A stretch of DNA of 64,000 bases from an uncultured Bacteroidales bacterium (lineage in GTDB: Bacteria > Bacteroidota > Bacteroidia > Bacteroidales > UBA932): assembly GCA_946415475.1 (NCBI GenBank), contig CAMKSQ010000007.1, positions 1 to 64,000 on the forward strand. The letters run 5' to 3'. The translations under genes and the position numbers were made by a program. The notes beneath the pieces were generated by a model that was given only the letters and a program-made list of their open reading frames with translations, was not told the DNA's origin and did not search any database. Positions 52,401 through 61,444 of this stretch are shown in pieces (position 1 is the stretch's first letter; every line of letters begins with the position of its first letter).

Positions 52401-53286
52401 ACAGGATATAGGCGTTGTTGTTGCCCAACTCGGGATTGTACCGGGTTTCGAAGACGTAGTCGCAGGCATCATCGGTCCCATCGCCGTCCGACAAAAGGTA
52501 GGTGCTGTACGTACTGGCATCGTCGGTTTTGGGTGTACGAAGCTGGCCGGAAGGGTGGTTGTGCCCCCGGTACCCCTGCGTGCCGCTCAGCTCGGCGTAA
52601 TCCCGCATGTAGCCATCCTCGTCAAGGAAGTCAGGGAAAAGGGTTTGATAGAATCCGCCGGTATTGCTTACGCCCAACCCGTTGAAGGGAACGGCCATTC
52701 CGTACTTGGCCGCGTTGTACACCCGGAATTCTTCCAAGAGGAAATTGGAGGTACTGTTGCGGATATACACCTTGGCGTAATTACGCACCATTTTGATGCC
52801 GGAGAGATTCGTGGAGGACGATATGCCGGCCGGCAGGACCTTCCGGGCCCAGCAGGCGGCGTCCCCGTTCTGGGTGGCCAGCCGGGAAGCGAAGGTGGCT
52901 TCGTCAATGCTCTTACCGTTGATGTCATCCCTGAGAATGGTGATCAGGGGAGAGTCGGAGGGGAGCGCCAGGAAATGCAGCGTGCGCGGCAGGGCCGATG
53001 GCTGAAGGTTTACAGTGAAGCCCTGGCCGGATACACTGGCTTCCACCACGGAGGGGCGCAGGCCGGCCTCGTTGAACACGATGACAAACAGCCGGCTGCA
53101 GGACGGAACGTCCACGAAGTCCGTTTTAGTATCGACCTTGGAATAATCCGGGATTTCAATATCCAGTTTCAGACGCACGATATCCATGCTTTCCGGGCGG
53201 GTATCCTTCTCTTGGAAGAAGCATCCCCAGAGTGGAAGCACAGACAGCAGGGTGAGTCCGATATGTTTCAGTATAGGTTTTTTCAT
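49468..53286 (-). CDS. Large DUF4906-type fimbrial protein, putative tip adhesin
   Basis: Start at ATG 53286 (1272 residues; a TTG at 53295 is less likely). Signal peptide with lipobox (VLPLWGC). Residues about 35-350 are a fimbrillin/Mfa2-like N-terminal part (DIVRLKLDIEIPD, FVIVFNEAGLRPSV, NLSGIKMVRNYAKVYI), followed by DUF4906-type sequence and a long series of Ig-like strands (for example VSAVTADPIPVTVVAGNAQ). The last about 200 residues resemble a C-terminal lectin or discoidin-like module (VFASTTNSFVLTSHEVGGYT-like composition). It ends the operon. The size suggests an adhesin at the fibre tip. Subtype is uncertain. Confidence 0.8.
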   Translation of the reverse strand: MKKPILKHIGLTLLSVLPLWGCFFQEKDTRPESMDIVRLKLDIEIPDYSKVDTKTDFVDVPSCSRLFVIVFNEAGLRPSVVEASVSGQGFTVNLQPSALPRTLHFLALPSDSPLITILRDDINGKSIDEATFASRLATQNGDAACWARKVLPAGISSSTNLSGIKMVRNYAKVYIRNSTSNFLLEEFRVYNAAKYGMAVPFNGLGVSNTGGFYQTLFPDFLDEDGYMRDYAELSGTQGYRGHNHPSGQLRTPKTDDASTYSTYLLSDGDGTDDACDYVFETRYNPELGNNNAYILFRGKYNAQGNFASAPSTWYKADFVYDPHPEAPSEWGPHSLDYYDILRNYAYVLTIQGVIGEGHPTAEYAASQPARNNFDGSVAGIDISGVSEVASAMYISHTAIELARTAGISHSFIDLYYHNEFPKDTEANIPGTDVLITAAGQSILNPSVVNSDGTLNLSADGVVSESIASTDPSIADLHLKSGNWWHLRLPITIDVNGTGTLQQTLSIKNRAGLTRHCVISIRPHFPFEIEGYTENPAIVAMERDEPAGGDVIPVNFRIPDGMPSNLFPLVFKVESYSNGEGPTGGTDVTRQIVQPNVTAIDTYKATLGEGDYQIEMPVAGNTYTIVGVDASDNADLTYKSYHYTRTLTWAEYTRATADSRSMKSFPIFLEPQYNPRDASTVSSLGTTTIWMRQGERNATYFSYKDDAGISTRRYAYEMRVVEPTRIVLPAGDDTYNDKPVYEVHVGSPRNLTVGVVSSSTGDPTPNTLSLSKTASQISLTYTPGTGVVTANISVSAVTADPIPVTVVAGNAQDGVITYGGSQDQFYIRTLKGSRTVTFREDNITVLRNQTVSSIYNGSLRVDEDMEADCNTPVTGNLVYSLSPDSVVRSNDYVEIVQDGGHYTLRGKAVNGDTPVIVYAIAQEDENYERAVGEMSVHVIQGVITQDGFWTGATSGNVGVLIPLSGNIVYDELYNPTSTPFGNANISFTTSGADVATVHLTNGTWTIVPRSTGVATLTMHISGTDDNNDGVFGGEGDIFLATDFVQTLTVSSSWWKVLDASYVDGGVYAISESTDQYLMGSQTSSSGISGTYYYISGASFSPISCNGGSYFASTTNSFVLTSHEVGGYTLFSLMRRINNVENYLLPAGHTWIFETNNNDCLRFYSSGSELTSRYWYLTGDNDDDSIYHMKMFTSNTIQEKYVNYNSSNTRFEGGSANNTALHYWIECASIDEIVYYAGYDSSYYPAVTAPATKPAHMTKPANRRLPDHQVLPNL

Positions 53287-53291
53287 CTTTG

Positions 53292-55577
53292 TCAAGGCTG
53301 GGGGTTATAAGTGGTCAGGGACGCGGGATCCGGTTCCGGTCCCCAGTACCAGGTGTCATACACAAAGCGGGCGGATTCATATTCGGGGTTAGTTACCTTA
53401 ACGTAAGTCGTCTCACTGGTAAACCGATAGCAATTACCTTGAGCTGTCCAGTATCCGTTAGTTGCGTGGCTAACAAAAAAAATGGGAATTTTCCTTTTTA
53501 TTTGCAGGTTTGCCAAGAATTTGAATTCTGCTTCCGTCATCAGACGCCAGCGGCCGGCGGGGTAACCGGACTCCTGGTACATGGCAGCCCTCATTTCCTG
53601 TTTTTCCAGGGTTTGAGGGTATGAGGTGGCAAGACCCGAGCAGCAGATGAACTCCGGGGCAATCCAGCTGGCACTGCTAACGCGGCGGTCGGCAATCAAA
53701 ATCCTATCCAGTTGGGTCGTCTTATTCCATTGGTAAGTGTCATGGCCCTGATCATCTGTATCGGTCCGATTGAACTGCTCTACGGTGTATTTATTCTGGG
53801 TTATTCGTACGTCTCCAATGATATATTCCCGGTAATCTCGTTCGGCCTCTGCGACATTCGGATCACCATAAATATAGGTGTTGTTATCGGAGGAAAAACT
53901 GGACAGCGTAAAGCGCAGGTTATAGCGCAGGGAGGTAGATTCCGTTATTATGGAAGGGGGTCTGATATAAGAATAATCGTCATAGGAACTGCTGCCCAGC
54001 TTGGAGCCCTGTCCAATGAGCAGACCATTGACAAACAGGTTTTCCGTAGAGCCTTGGTGTCCTGTAGACCGTACGTCAATGGGGGAGGTCTGCTCAAAGA
54101 CAATCACCTCTTCCAGGCCGTCGTTGTTGTGGAGCGTGACAGTGATTTCCTGCCGATAATACATGTCGTCGCCCTCCAGCTCCAAATCGTGATGGAGCGT
54201 AATCGTATGGGCTGAGGCGTTGTGAGAAATGGTATAGTTGGCCAGATAGGTAGGGTCGGTAATCACGCGTGACGTCTCAAGGCCTGCCTCATTCACTCCA
54301 TAGGTCTTGACTTCGGTAATGGTACAGCTGGTAAGTGCCGTGGAGCTCTTATAGGATGCGGTACCTGCTGTAAGGCCATGCATGGGAACCCATGTTGGGT
54401 GGGCAATCAGGTACTCATAGTCGTTGAAAGTACCGTAGATGGGCGTCGCTTCCCAGTTCAGTATCTCCCAAGTGCCTTCCAGGGTCTCGGGGGTAGCCTG
54501 GTTAGGCGATCCCAGGGTGTGAACCGTGGCCTCCGCGTGGTAATAGTGATTGGCCAGCAGCGCTTCTTCGACCTCTTCATCGGCCACGGGGAAAACATAG
54601 TAACCGGTATGCACGGGGCCGTCCGGTGCATCCAGCGCCCGCCAGGGAATGGAAATGCGGTAATGGGTCTGTTTGCCTGGCGCATCCGAGTACCGGCGGG
54701 GATAAGTATAGAAACAGTTGTGTTTTGCAATTAAAGGAGAACCCGAGGCAGTGAGCGCGCGGGGCGTGGTGGTAGAAAGGAAATCATCTGCCGTGCAGGT
54801 TCTGATATGGGTCTCATCACTGCCCACGTAACCACGATGTACTACGTTGAGCAGTTCAATTTTCATGTTGTCTAAGTCGGCTTGATAGGTGCGGCCCGAA
54901 ATCTCCAGCTGGCCGTCGGGAGGAAGTTCCAGCGCAATGTCCAGTTTGGCATAAGAACGGGTCATGGGGATGGTGCCCGAAACATGGATTTTATCGTCAT
55001 GTGTCAGGGTAATGTTCCCGCTGCCGCAGAGAATCAGGTAGCTCAGGTGTTCGGCATAGGAGGCGTTGAAATTGGTTTTGGCAACAGACTCCCGTACGGC
55101 TTGCATGGAAGCGGGTGCATCCGGATAGTCCATGTAATCGCCATCAGATACGGCATCGCCGTTGCCCACTACGACAATCTTGGCTGTGGCTGAATTCCCG
55201 ACCCCGGGATCACCGTTCGTGGTGCCGAACAATGCGTCCAGGCGGGCATTGGAAAGGAATAAGGAAAGCGTGTACAGGGTAGGGTCTTCCGCGTCCTGGA
55301 CAGGCACCAGAGACTTATAGGGCGTTCGGAACACTTCCGTTCCGGCGCCGCCGTCCCCGCTGAACAGGAACAGGTCCACCCAATCAATCACGTTTTCATT
55401 ACGTCCGTCATCGCCAGGCCGGGTTTCCGTTTTGGTCAGCGCACCTGAATCCAGGCTGACCGTTAAGGACAAAGTGACGCCGTCGGTGCTCGTTCCCGTC
55501 TCTTTTTGGCAGGAATAAGAAAACAGGCCGGCTGTCAGCAGCAGGATACCCGGGAAGATATGCCGTAGTACTTTCAT
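53292..55577 (-). CDS. Large fimbrial tip-type lipoprotein with C-terminal FISUMP-like domain
   Basis: Start at ATG 55577 (761 residues), overlapping the upstream stop by one base (TAATG). Lipobox FSYSC. The N-terminal half resembles Mfa2/FimB-like proteins (VDLFLFSGDGGAGTEVF; IPMTRSYAKLDIALELP). The C-terminal 150 residues contain RILIADRRVSSASW, CCSGLATSYPQT, YPAGRWRLMTEAEFKFL and RFVYDTWYWG, the pattern of the fimbrial FISUMP-type (formylglycine-like) domain. This kind of domain is found at the ends of Bacteroidota minor pilins. Probably an accessory or tip subunit; 5 nt upstream of the DUF4906-type gene. Confidence 0.8.
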   Translation of the reverse strand: MKVLRHIFPGILLLTAGLFSYSCQKETGTSTDGVTLSLTVSLDSGALTKTETRPGDDGRNENVIDWVDLFLFSGDGGAGTEVFRTPYKSLVPVQDAEDPTLYTLSLFLSNARLDALFGTTNGDPGVGNSATAKIVVVGNGDAVSDGDYMDYPDAPASMQAVRESVAKTNFNASYAEHLSYLILCGSGNITLTHDDKIHVSGTIPMTRSYAKLDIALELPPDGQLEISGRTYQADLDNMKIELLNVVHRGYVGSDETHIRTCTADDFLSTTTPRALTASGSPLIAKHNCFYTYPRRYSDAPGKQTHYRISIPWRALDAPDGPVHTGYYVFPVADEEVEEALLANHYYHAEATVHTLGSPNQATPETLEGTWEILNWEATPIYGTFNDYEYLIAHPTWVPMHGLTAGTASYKSSTALTSCTITEVKTYGVNEAGLETSRVITDPTYLANYTISHNASAHTITLHHDLELEGDDMYYRQEITVTLHNNDGLEEVIVFEQTSPIDVRSTGHQGSTENLFVNGLLIGQGSKLGSSSYDDYSYIRPPSIITESTSLRYNLRFTLSSFSSDNNTYIYGDPNVAEAERDYREYIIGDVRITQNKYTVEQFNRTDTDDQGHDTYQWNKTTQLDRILIADRRVSSASWIAPEFICCSGLATSYPQTLEKQEMRAAMYQESGYPAGRWRLMTEAEFKFLANLQIKRKIPIFFVSHATNGYWTAQGNCYRFTSETTYVKVTNPEYESARFVYDTWYWGPEPDPASLTTYNPQP

Positions 55578-57007
55578 TATTTGTCGTTTTGAATCAGTTT
55601 GCATTCATAGATGTCGTTGACGACATCTTCGTTTTCATCTACTCCCCAGCCTTCAGCCACAGTGGTCATGCGGATCAGCTGCCAGTTTCCCTCGCGGGAG
55701 CGTAGATAGAAGCGCAGGATGGCTTCGTGTCTTTGGATGGTGGAGAGGTCTGTCACGCGGATGTGCCGGACTACCGGGATGGGCGTGCCGTCGTCCTCAT
55801 AGGAAAGCGTACCGGAGTCGGTCGTTCTCCAGCTGTAATAGAAGTCTCCGGAACCGTCCGGATAGTAGGTTTTGTCCTGCAGGGGCGTTCCGTCTTCACC
55901 GCAGAAGGCAAAGTTGCCGTCTCCTACGATGGATGCCATCCATTGGTCGCCGCTGCCGAAAGAGAATTCGACGTGCGCCGGGCTGTAGTTATCCAGCTTC
56001 ACCTCGCCCAAGGTCTTGTCCACCTGCAGACGGCTGCCGCTCCATTCCAGATGAGGGGAAAGGCTGCCCGAATAAGTATAGGAGTGATACTCCCAAGGCT
56101 CAATGGAAAGCGTCAGTTCCACATTATCGTCAAAGCCGATGGTGATGGAGATGGTGTATTTCTTTGCGGCTTCCCACTCGGTGACGGAGTTGGCGAGATT
56201 CAGGACTACCGTATTGGAATCCTGGTCGTTCCCGTTGTTTATCTGGTAACTGACGGTAAGGGTCACTTCGCCAAGTACCTGTGGCAGGAACACGCAGGGA
56301 TCCAGGTTCATAAAGGAGTCGGAGGGAAGTGTCTCCGGAGTGTTCCATAGCGTATAGGTGAAAGGAGTGTCAACATCCCATTCTCCGTCAGAATAGCTGC
56401 CGGTCGAATTCACCCCGCCAATGGTAAGCGATGTCAGGGAGAGGCTGAAGTCATCACTGCTTGTGCCGGAATCCTTTGCTTTTACCTGGACGGCAATCTG
56501 TGAGAGTGCATGGTTGAAGGTAAGGGGAACGGATGCCGGGTGTACGCTGCAATCGTCAACCGTAACCGTTGCAAAGCAAAGGTCGGTGGTCATCTGCGTC
56601 GCACTCTGGATGGTATAGTCTGCGATGGTAAAGCCGTCGCTGGCTATGCTCACACCGCCTTCGCTGACGGCACTCACATCGGCCGGGCTGTAAGCTTGGA
56701 AAGTGAGCGAGCCTTCCAGGGGCCAGTATTCCACCGTGGCCGTTTCCCAATAGTTTTCCGTGGCGGAATGGGTCGCCAGCAGGTTTTGGAAATACGGTGC
56801 CGTACCGCCATAGTATGCACTTACCACAAACTCTTCGTCCGTGGGATAGCTGCTTCCATCGATGATGGCCTTTGTCGCCTGGTTCGTAACCGGCATAAAG
56901 GATATAGCCTCCCTGGCCCTGTCTCCCTTGGAACAGGAAGACAGGGCTAGCAGCATTAGGGCTGCCAAAGAGACTAAATACTTATATAAACAATCGATTC
57001 CGGTCAC
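55577..57007 (-). CDS. Fimbrillin-family lipoprotein with GTG start
   Basis: No ATG precedes the signal peptide; the only fitting start is the GTG at 57007, 2 nt after the preceding stop. 476 residues; lipobox LALSSC. Fimbrillin features: ISFMPVTNQATKAIIDGSS processing region, VPLTFNHALSQIAVQVK in the middle, KKYTISITIGFDDNVELTLSI at the end of the pilin domain. About 130 extra residues follow (LEWSGSRLQVDKTLGEV onward) as an additional beta domain. This places it as a modified pilin, perhaps a stalk-to-tip adapter. Confidence 0.82.
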   Translation of the reverse strand: MTGIDCLYKYLVSLAALMLLALSSCSKGDRAREAISFMPVTNQATKAIIDGSSYPTDEEFVVSAYYGGTAPYFQNLLATHSATENYWETATVEYWPLEGSLTFQAYSPADVSAVSEGGVSIASDGFTIADYTIQSATQMTTDLCFATVTVDDCSVHPASVPLTFNHALSQIAVQVKAKDSGTSSDDFSLSLTSLTIGGVNSTGSYSDGEWDVDTPFTYTLWNTPETLPSDSFMNLDPCVFLPQVLGEVTLTVSYQINNGNDQDSNTVVLNLANSVTEWEAAKKYTISITIGFDDNVELTLSIEPWEYHSYTYSGSLSPHLEWSGSRLQVDKTLGEVKLDNYSPAHVEFSFGSGDQWMASIVGDGNFAFCGEDGTPLQDKTYYPDGSGDFYYSWRTTDSGTLSYEDDGTPIPVVRHIRVTDLSTIQRHEAILRFYLRSREGNWQLIRMTTVAEGWGVDENEDVVNDIYECKLIQNDK

Positions 57008-57009
57008 GG

Positions 57010-58107
57010 TTACATCAGGCCATTATTGACGGCATCAATGGTAATTCCGTTGATGTCTTCGTTAATCCAGCTGTCCACGGTGGGCGAGAACATGATTTCA
57101 TTGTTGGCGCCGTCCAGGGAAATGCCAATGTGGAAGATATAGCGTTTTCCGTTCTGGAAGGTGTTGCCTCCGATGAGGCCGGAGAGCTTCAGGGTGAAGG
57201 TCTGTTCAGGCGTTGCGGGATAGTTGAAACCATTGATGGTATAAGGGCCGATTTCGTACTTCACCTCGATGGTCTGCGGATAATCGGCAGCTTCCGTCAT
57301 CACGGGGCCGGGAATGACCACGAAGGCGGCGCTGTTGTCGATGGCGTTGCTGAAGGCACCGTCGGAGAGATAGCTCTCGGTGACGTCCAGCAGCAGTTTA
57401 CCGGAGAAGGAGGTGAAGTCGGTGATGCCGTTCACTTTGGTCCATTCACCTGCGCCGATGGTGGTGCCTTCGGTGTAGTCACCGCTGGTGCGCATGTTCA
57501 GGAATTTGACGCCTTTGATGAAGATTTTGCCCTGCAGGGAAGTGGTCTTGGTGGCGTCGTAGGCGGTCACGGCAATCTGGCTGGCGATATGCTTGAACAC
57601 CAGCGGAACCTTGGGCTTGGGTTTGGCCGATGCGAGCTGGTTGCCGATACCGGCTACCAGCGGGTCGATCTGGCTGCCCACGGTGCTGCCCAGGGAGACG
57701 CCACTGAGGTTGAGCTTCACGGCCGTGCTGTCGAAGGAAGCGGAAATGGAACCGGGATGATAAGCGTAGAAGTCTACGGTACCGGTAGCCGGCCAGATGT
57801 AGGTGCCGGTGGTGGCTTTCCAGTCACCGTTCTGGTAGGAAATCTCTACGTCGTTCATCAGGGGAGTCTTGTAAATGGTCTTGTACGCGTCGGCGTTGGG
57901 ACCGTCCAGGTCCGCGAAAGCGAACACGTTGAAGGTCTGATCCTGCGGGAAGTCGGCGTTCTCGTCGCTGCCGGGCAGAATCAATGCTTTGGTGTTAAGG
58001 GCATTCGGCCTGAAGCCGATAGCCTCGGCCTTGTCCTGCGCCACCTCGCTGCGCGTGCACGCCGCGAGTGCCAGGAAGGCAATGGGGAGATAAAATGCTT
58101 TTTTCAT
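57010..58107 (-). CDS. Fimbrillin-family lipoprotein
   Basis: A 365-residue lipoprotein (lipobox LALAAC). The N-terminal IGFRPNALNTKALI segment has the Lys/Arg cleavage form of FimA-type pilins. Family strands PLVFKHIASQIAVTAY and KRYIFHIGISLDGANNEIMF then PTVDSWINED are present. It is the fourth pilin of the minus-strand operon by position. Likely a pilus subunit. Confidence 0.87.
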   Translation of the reverse strand: MKKAFYLPIAFLALAACTRSEVAQDKAEAIGFRPNALNTKALILPGSDENADFPQDQTFNVFAFADLDGPNADAYKTIYKTPLMNDVEISYQNGDWKATTGTYIWPATGTVDFYAYHPGSISASFDSTAVKLNLSGVSLGSTVGSQIDPLVAGIGNQLASAKPKPKVPLVFKHIASQIAVTAYDATKTTSLQGKIFIKGVKFLNMRTSGDYTEGTTIGAGEWTKVNGITDFTSFSGKLLLDVTESYLSDGAFSNAIDNSAAFVVIPGPVMTEAADYPQTIEVKYEIGPYTINGFNYPATPEQTFTLKLSGLIGGNTFQNGKRYIFHIGISLDGANNEIMFSPTVDSWINEDINGITIDAVNNGLM

Positions 58108-58116
58108 GGTAAATTA

Positions 58117-59289
58117 CTAGTTAATAGGGGTGCCATTACCAGGAACATTGACACCCTGGGCGGTGGCGTCAGTCCAGTTACCAACCTCGGGAGCGAAGTA
58201 AATCTGCTCAAGACCAATTGTCAGACGATATGTGTATTTCTTGCCAGGTTCCCAGTTGGCGACAGGGGAAGTAGAATTGTCTTTGAACCACAATTTGACT
58301 GTTTTCGTACCCATGTTAAGAGCATCACTAGTACGATAAAGGGTGTATGTCACAGTGAAATAATCATCATCTTCGGTGCCTTCTCCACCTATAAAATTAG
58401 TGTTGGGAATCACAAGAAGGGCGGATCCAATTTGAGAGGACTGAGAGTTGCCAAGCCAGTTGGCAGCAACACCGCCAGTCACATTAGAATTCGGAAAATC
58501 CGAAGACAGGATGTCAAACGTGGCAAGAGTAGTAGGGTCTGTCCAATTAGGTGTGGCACCTGGAACGACCGACATGCCTGCGGAAGTACCGCGAGCACCG
58601 ACAGTAATGTCGTTGATTTTGAAACTATAACCCCTGCCGAATACAGTGGCATCAGCAGCAGCGGTGAATACAACTTGAGAAAGGGTATGTTGAAACTGAA
58701 TCTGGACACCACGTTTATCACCGCTATTCTGTCCTTCACCTACACCAAAGGTATACTGTGTCGTGTTGCTTGTCTGATTCTCAGCAAAAGAGGAAACAAG
58801 GACTTCTTTTTGTTCTGCTACAGTAGTGCTGATGGTGTAGGACCCAATGCTGAACTGCTTCTCAGAAAGATCGAACTGGGGTGTGGTCAGAGTTGTAGGA
58901 TAATATGCAAAGAAAGTCAAGGATCCTTGGAGCGGCCAATAGTAGATTTGAGAAGGGTTCCATATTTTCAGCGTCGAATTGTATTCGACAGTAGCACCTT
59001 GATTGGCATCTCCTGCAGCGCCTGAACCATTAGCGGTACCCATATAGAGTGTACTGCTGGCAAAATCATCAGTCCAGTTTCCGCTACCCTCGACATAGTA
59101 AGCGTATACACCGAAATTTCCGGCATCAGTAGGGAAATAGTTATCCGTAATGGCTGCCTTGGTAGCCATACCGGTAACGGCGTTAAAGTTAATCACACGA
59201 GACTCCTGAGAAGTGGTCTCAATGCTGTTTTTGGAGCAGGCGGCGAGTGTTACGACTGCGGCGGCTGCAAGGATGAAATACTTTTTCAT
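58117..59289 (-). CDS. Fimbrillin-family lipoprotein
   Basis: A 390-residue lipoprotein (lipobox VTLAAC). FNAVTGMATKAAITDNYFPTD holds the processing-like site, VQIQFQHTLSQVVFTAAAD the middle strands, KKYTYRLTIGLEQIYFAPEV with VGNWTDA the closing strands. The coding region here is less GC-rich by eye than its neighbours, as pilin genes often vary. It lies 9 nt upstream of the next pilin gene. Confidence 0.87.
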   Translation of the reverse strand: MKKYFILAAAAVVTLAACSKNSIETTSQESRVINFNAVTGMATKAAITDNYFPTDAGNFGVYAYYVEGSGNWTDDFASSTLYMGTANGSGAAGDANQGATVEYNSTLKIWNPSQIYYWPLQGSLTFFAYYPTTLTTPQFDLSEKQFSIGSYTISTTVAEQKEVLVSSFAENQTSNTTQYTFGVGEGQNSGDKRGVQIQFQHTLSQVVFTAAADATVFGRGYSFKINDITVGARGTSAGMSVVPGATPNWTDPTTLATFDILSSDFPNSNVTGGVAANWLGNSQSSQIGSALLVIPNTNFIGGEGTEDDDYFTVTYTLYRTSDALNMGTKTVKLWFKDNSTSPVANWEPGKKYTYRLTIGLEQIYFAPEVGNWTDATAQGVNVPGNGTPIN

Positions 59290-59326
59290 AATTGTTGTGG
59301 TTTTATTTGTTTAACTTGTTTTCAGA

Positions 59327-60376
59327 TTAGTCAAAAATGTTTTTTTCAACGACAGTAAGTTCGGCCCAGTCGTTGACGGAGGGGTTAAAGAGAATTTCGT
59401 TAAGCTTGAAGTTGAGGATGTAATTGTATTTGCCATTGGCTGCCCAGGTCTGAGGAGCGGGGATAACGAGCGTTCCTTCAGTTTCGGTAGTGTTCTGCTT
59501 CATGTAATACTCAATTGTGAGCGTGGTTTGGACAACATCGTCCGCATCGTAGTTGGCATCCCCGGGATCAAGTGCAGAGGCTTTGATATTTGCAGCCTGG
59601 GGAATCATTACCTGGGCGCTTCCGTAAGCAACACCGGCGTAGGTGGCCTCTACAGCAGAAGCATAGTACACCCAGTCTTCAGTCTGGGTATCATTGTCAT
59701 TCCAAGAAATGGTGGACTTGTTATAAGTTACGTCACCAGAAAGGTCAATGTTGTTGAAGGTCACACTTTTAACCTTGAACTGGACATTGTCGGGGATATA
59801 ATTATCGTTCGTTTTAATGGTGAAGTATACCTGGCTGAGAGCGTGTTTGAATACCAGGTTAACCGGAGTAGTAGCGTTGGCTGCGCGGCTGCCGGTGGCA
59901 TATGCAAACATCAGGTCCGTGGTCTTGTTGCTGTTGCTGATTGTGTAATCGGCGATAGCCGCACCTCCAAAATTAACGGTCGGTACAACCTCAAAGGGAT
60001 GGCAGGCAATGAAAGCAATGGCGCCGGTAAAAGGCCAGTAGTAGTAAGTGTCCGCATTTCTCCATGCTACGGGACGGGATGTGTCGCGACCGGTGGTTTG
60101 TTTAATCTCAATACCGGTCATGAAGTTGGAGGCACTGGAAGAGTTGAATTCACTCCAGTTTCCAACGGGTGAGTTGAAAGCCCAGACGCCAAAGGAGTTA
60201 TCGGTGGGATAAGTGGCATCTGTGACGATGGCGTTATTGGCCTTGGTGGCCTTGCGAGCCACGGCATTAAAGCCAATCTCGTTGTCAGAGGCAGTGTTGA
60301 GGTTCTCAACCTTGCCTTTGTTGCAGGCAGCGAGCGCAACCAGCGCGGCGGCCAGAATCAATTGATAGTGTTTCAT
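59327..60376 (-). CDS. Fimbrillin-family lipoprotein
   Basis: A 349-residue lipoprotein (lipobox VALAAC). IGFNAVARKATKANNAIVTD, NLVFKHALSQVYFTIKTND and KYNYILNFKLNEILFNPSV with VNDWAEL mark it as a fimbrillin. First pilin of the operon after the anchor gene, 36 nt downstream. By analogy with Mfa and Fim operons it could be the main stalk subunit. Confidence 0.87.
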   Translation of the reverse strand: MKHYQLILAAALVALAACNKGKVENLNTASDNEIGFNAVARKATKANNAIVTDATYPTDNSFGVWAFNSPVGNWSEFNSSSASNFMTGIEIKQTTGRDTSRPVAWRNADTYYYWPFTGAIAFIACHPFEVVPTVNFGGAAIADYTISNSNKTTDLMFAYATGSRAANATTPVNLVFKHALSQVYFTIKTNDNYIPDNVQFKVKSVTFNNIDLSGDVTYNKSTISWNDNDTQTEDWVYYASAVEATYAGVAYGSAQVMIPQAANIKASALDPGDANYDADDVVQTTLTIEYYMKQNTTETEGTLVIPAPQTWAANGKYNYILNFKLNEILFNPSVNDWAELTVVEKNIFD

Positions 60377-60412
60377 AAAATTTGATTGTTTATAAAGGGT
60401 TTAACATATAAT

Positions 60413-61444
60413 TTAGATTTCTATGGGGATGTCTTCGTTGTCCCAGTCGTCTACACCGGGCTGGAAGCCACCACCACCTCCTCCTCCAGGGGCGGGCGGC
60501 GGTACTTCCACTTCTTCTTCGATTTCGATAATCTGCTCCTTGGTGGCTTCGTCGGTCTTGAACTCATCGGTGATGTCCCGGTGCCATTCTACCGTCTCGC
60601 CGGAGGTGTTTTTGATGAGGATGGTGAGCCACAGGCGGCTTTCGGTCGAGGGATTCTTGCCGAAGGTATTGAACGTGCCCACCACGATGTCGTTGTCATC
60701 GGCGTCGGTGCCCGCCGTCATATTGAACAGCAAGGTGACGTCGGTGTCAGTTTTGCCCTCCTCCTTGGGAAGACCGATGTAATTGGAGGCAATCTGGCCG
60801 GTAATGAGGGCTTGGGCCGATGCCATATATTCCCCGTTCTTGATGCGGACGGAAATCTGCCAGGTTTCGATGATGGTTTCGGCCTCGGCCTCAATCACCT
60901 GCTCGCCTTCCGCGTTCTTGATTTCCACCTCCTCGCGGCCCACGAACAGGTGGTCCGGCTCGTAGATGACCGGATTCGAGGCCAGTTCCTTCAGGGCCAG
61001 GTCCCACGCGCTTTCATCGGTTCCGTCGGTCTTGGTGGCCGATCTTCCGTAGCGCAGGGCATTGATCATATTGGATTTCAAGGCCGATGACACCTCGTTG
61101 GTATAGGCCTCGATGGAGTAGTAGTTGCGGTCGTTGCGCAGGAGGGTGGCCTCTGTGTCAAAGTTGTAGGCCAGGAACTTGTATCGACCCGGAGGAATGG
61201 AAATGCGGCCGCCGCCGGGAGGGAGATAACTCTCCGTGTACAGCTCGTAGGTGTCCGGGTCGAAGAACATCACGCGCATCATCTCCGGCTCGGGGAGGGT
61301 CTCCACCTTGCCGTTCACCACCACGTTCAGGTGCAGGTTCAGATGCAGGTCGATGCTGGCGGAGCCATATTCCAACGGCCGGCGCATGCAGCCTCCAAGG
61401 AGGGCAAGCGCAGCCATCAGGAATATGAGCATCCGTCTTCTCAT
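60413..61444 (-). CDS. DUF5119-type lipoprotein, putative pilus anchor
   Basis: A 343-residue lipoprotein (lipobox LLGGC). The pattern ASIDLHLNLHLNVV, MRVMFFDPDTYELYTESYLP, GGGRISIPPGRYKFLAYNFD and the DNRNY-like YSIEAYTNEV segment fit DUF5119 (FimB/Mfa2 base protein relative). The C-terminus carries a Pro/Gly-rich tail (PPPAPGGGGGGG) before WDNEDIPIE. It overlaps the preceding gene by 4 nt (translational coupling). Expected to hold the pilus at the outer membrane. Confidence 0.87.
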   Translation of the reverse strand: MRRRMLIFLMAALALLGGCMRRPLEYGSASIDLHLNLHLNVVVNGKVETLPEPEMMRVMFFDPDTYELYTESYLPPGGGRISIPPGRYKFLAYNFDTEATLLRNDRNYYSIEAYTNEVSSALKSNMINALRYGRSATKTDGTDESAWDLALKELASNPVIYEPDHLFVGREEVEIKNAEGEQVIEAEAETIIETWQISVRIKNGEYMASAQALITGQIASNYIGLPKEEGKTDTDVTLLFNMTAGTDADDNDIVVGTFNTFGKNPSTESRLWLTILIKNTSGETVEWHRDITDEFKTDEATKEQIIEIEEEVEVPPPAPGGGGGGGFQPGVDDWDNEDIPIEI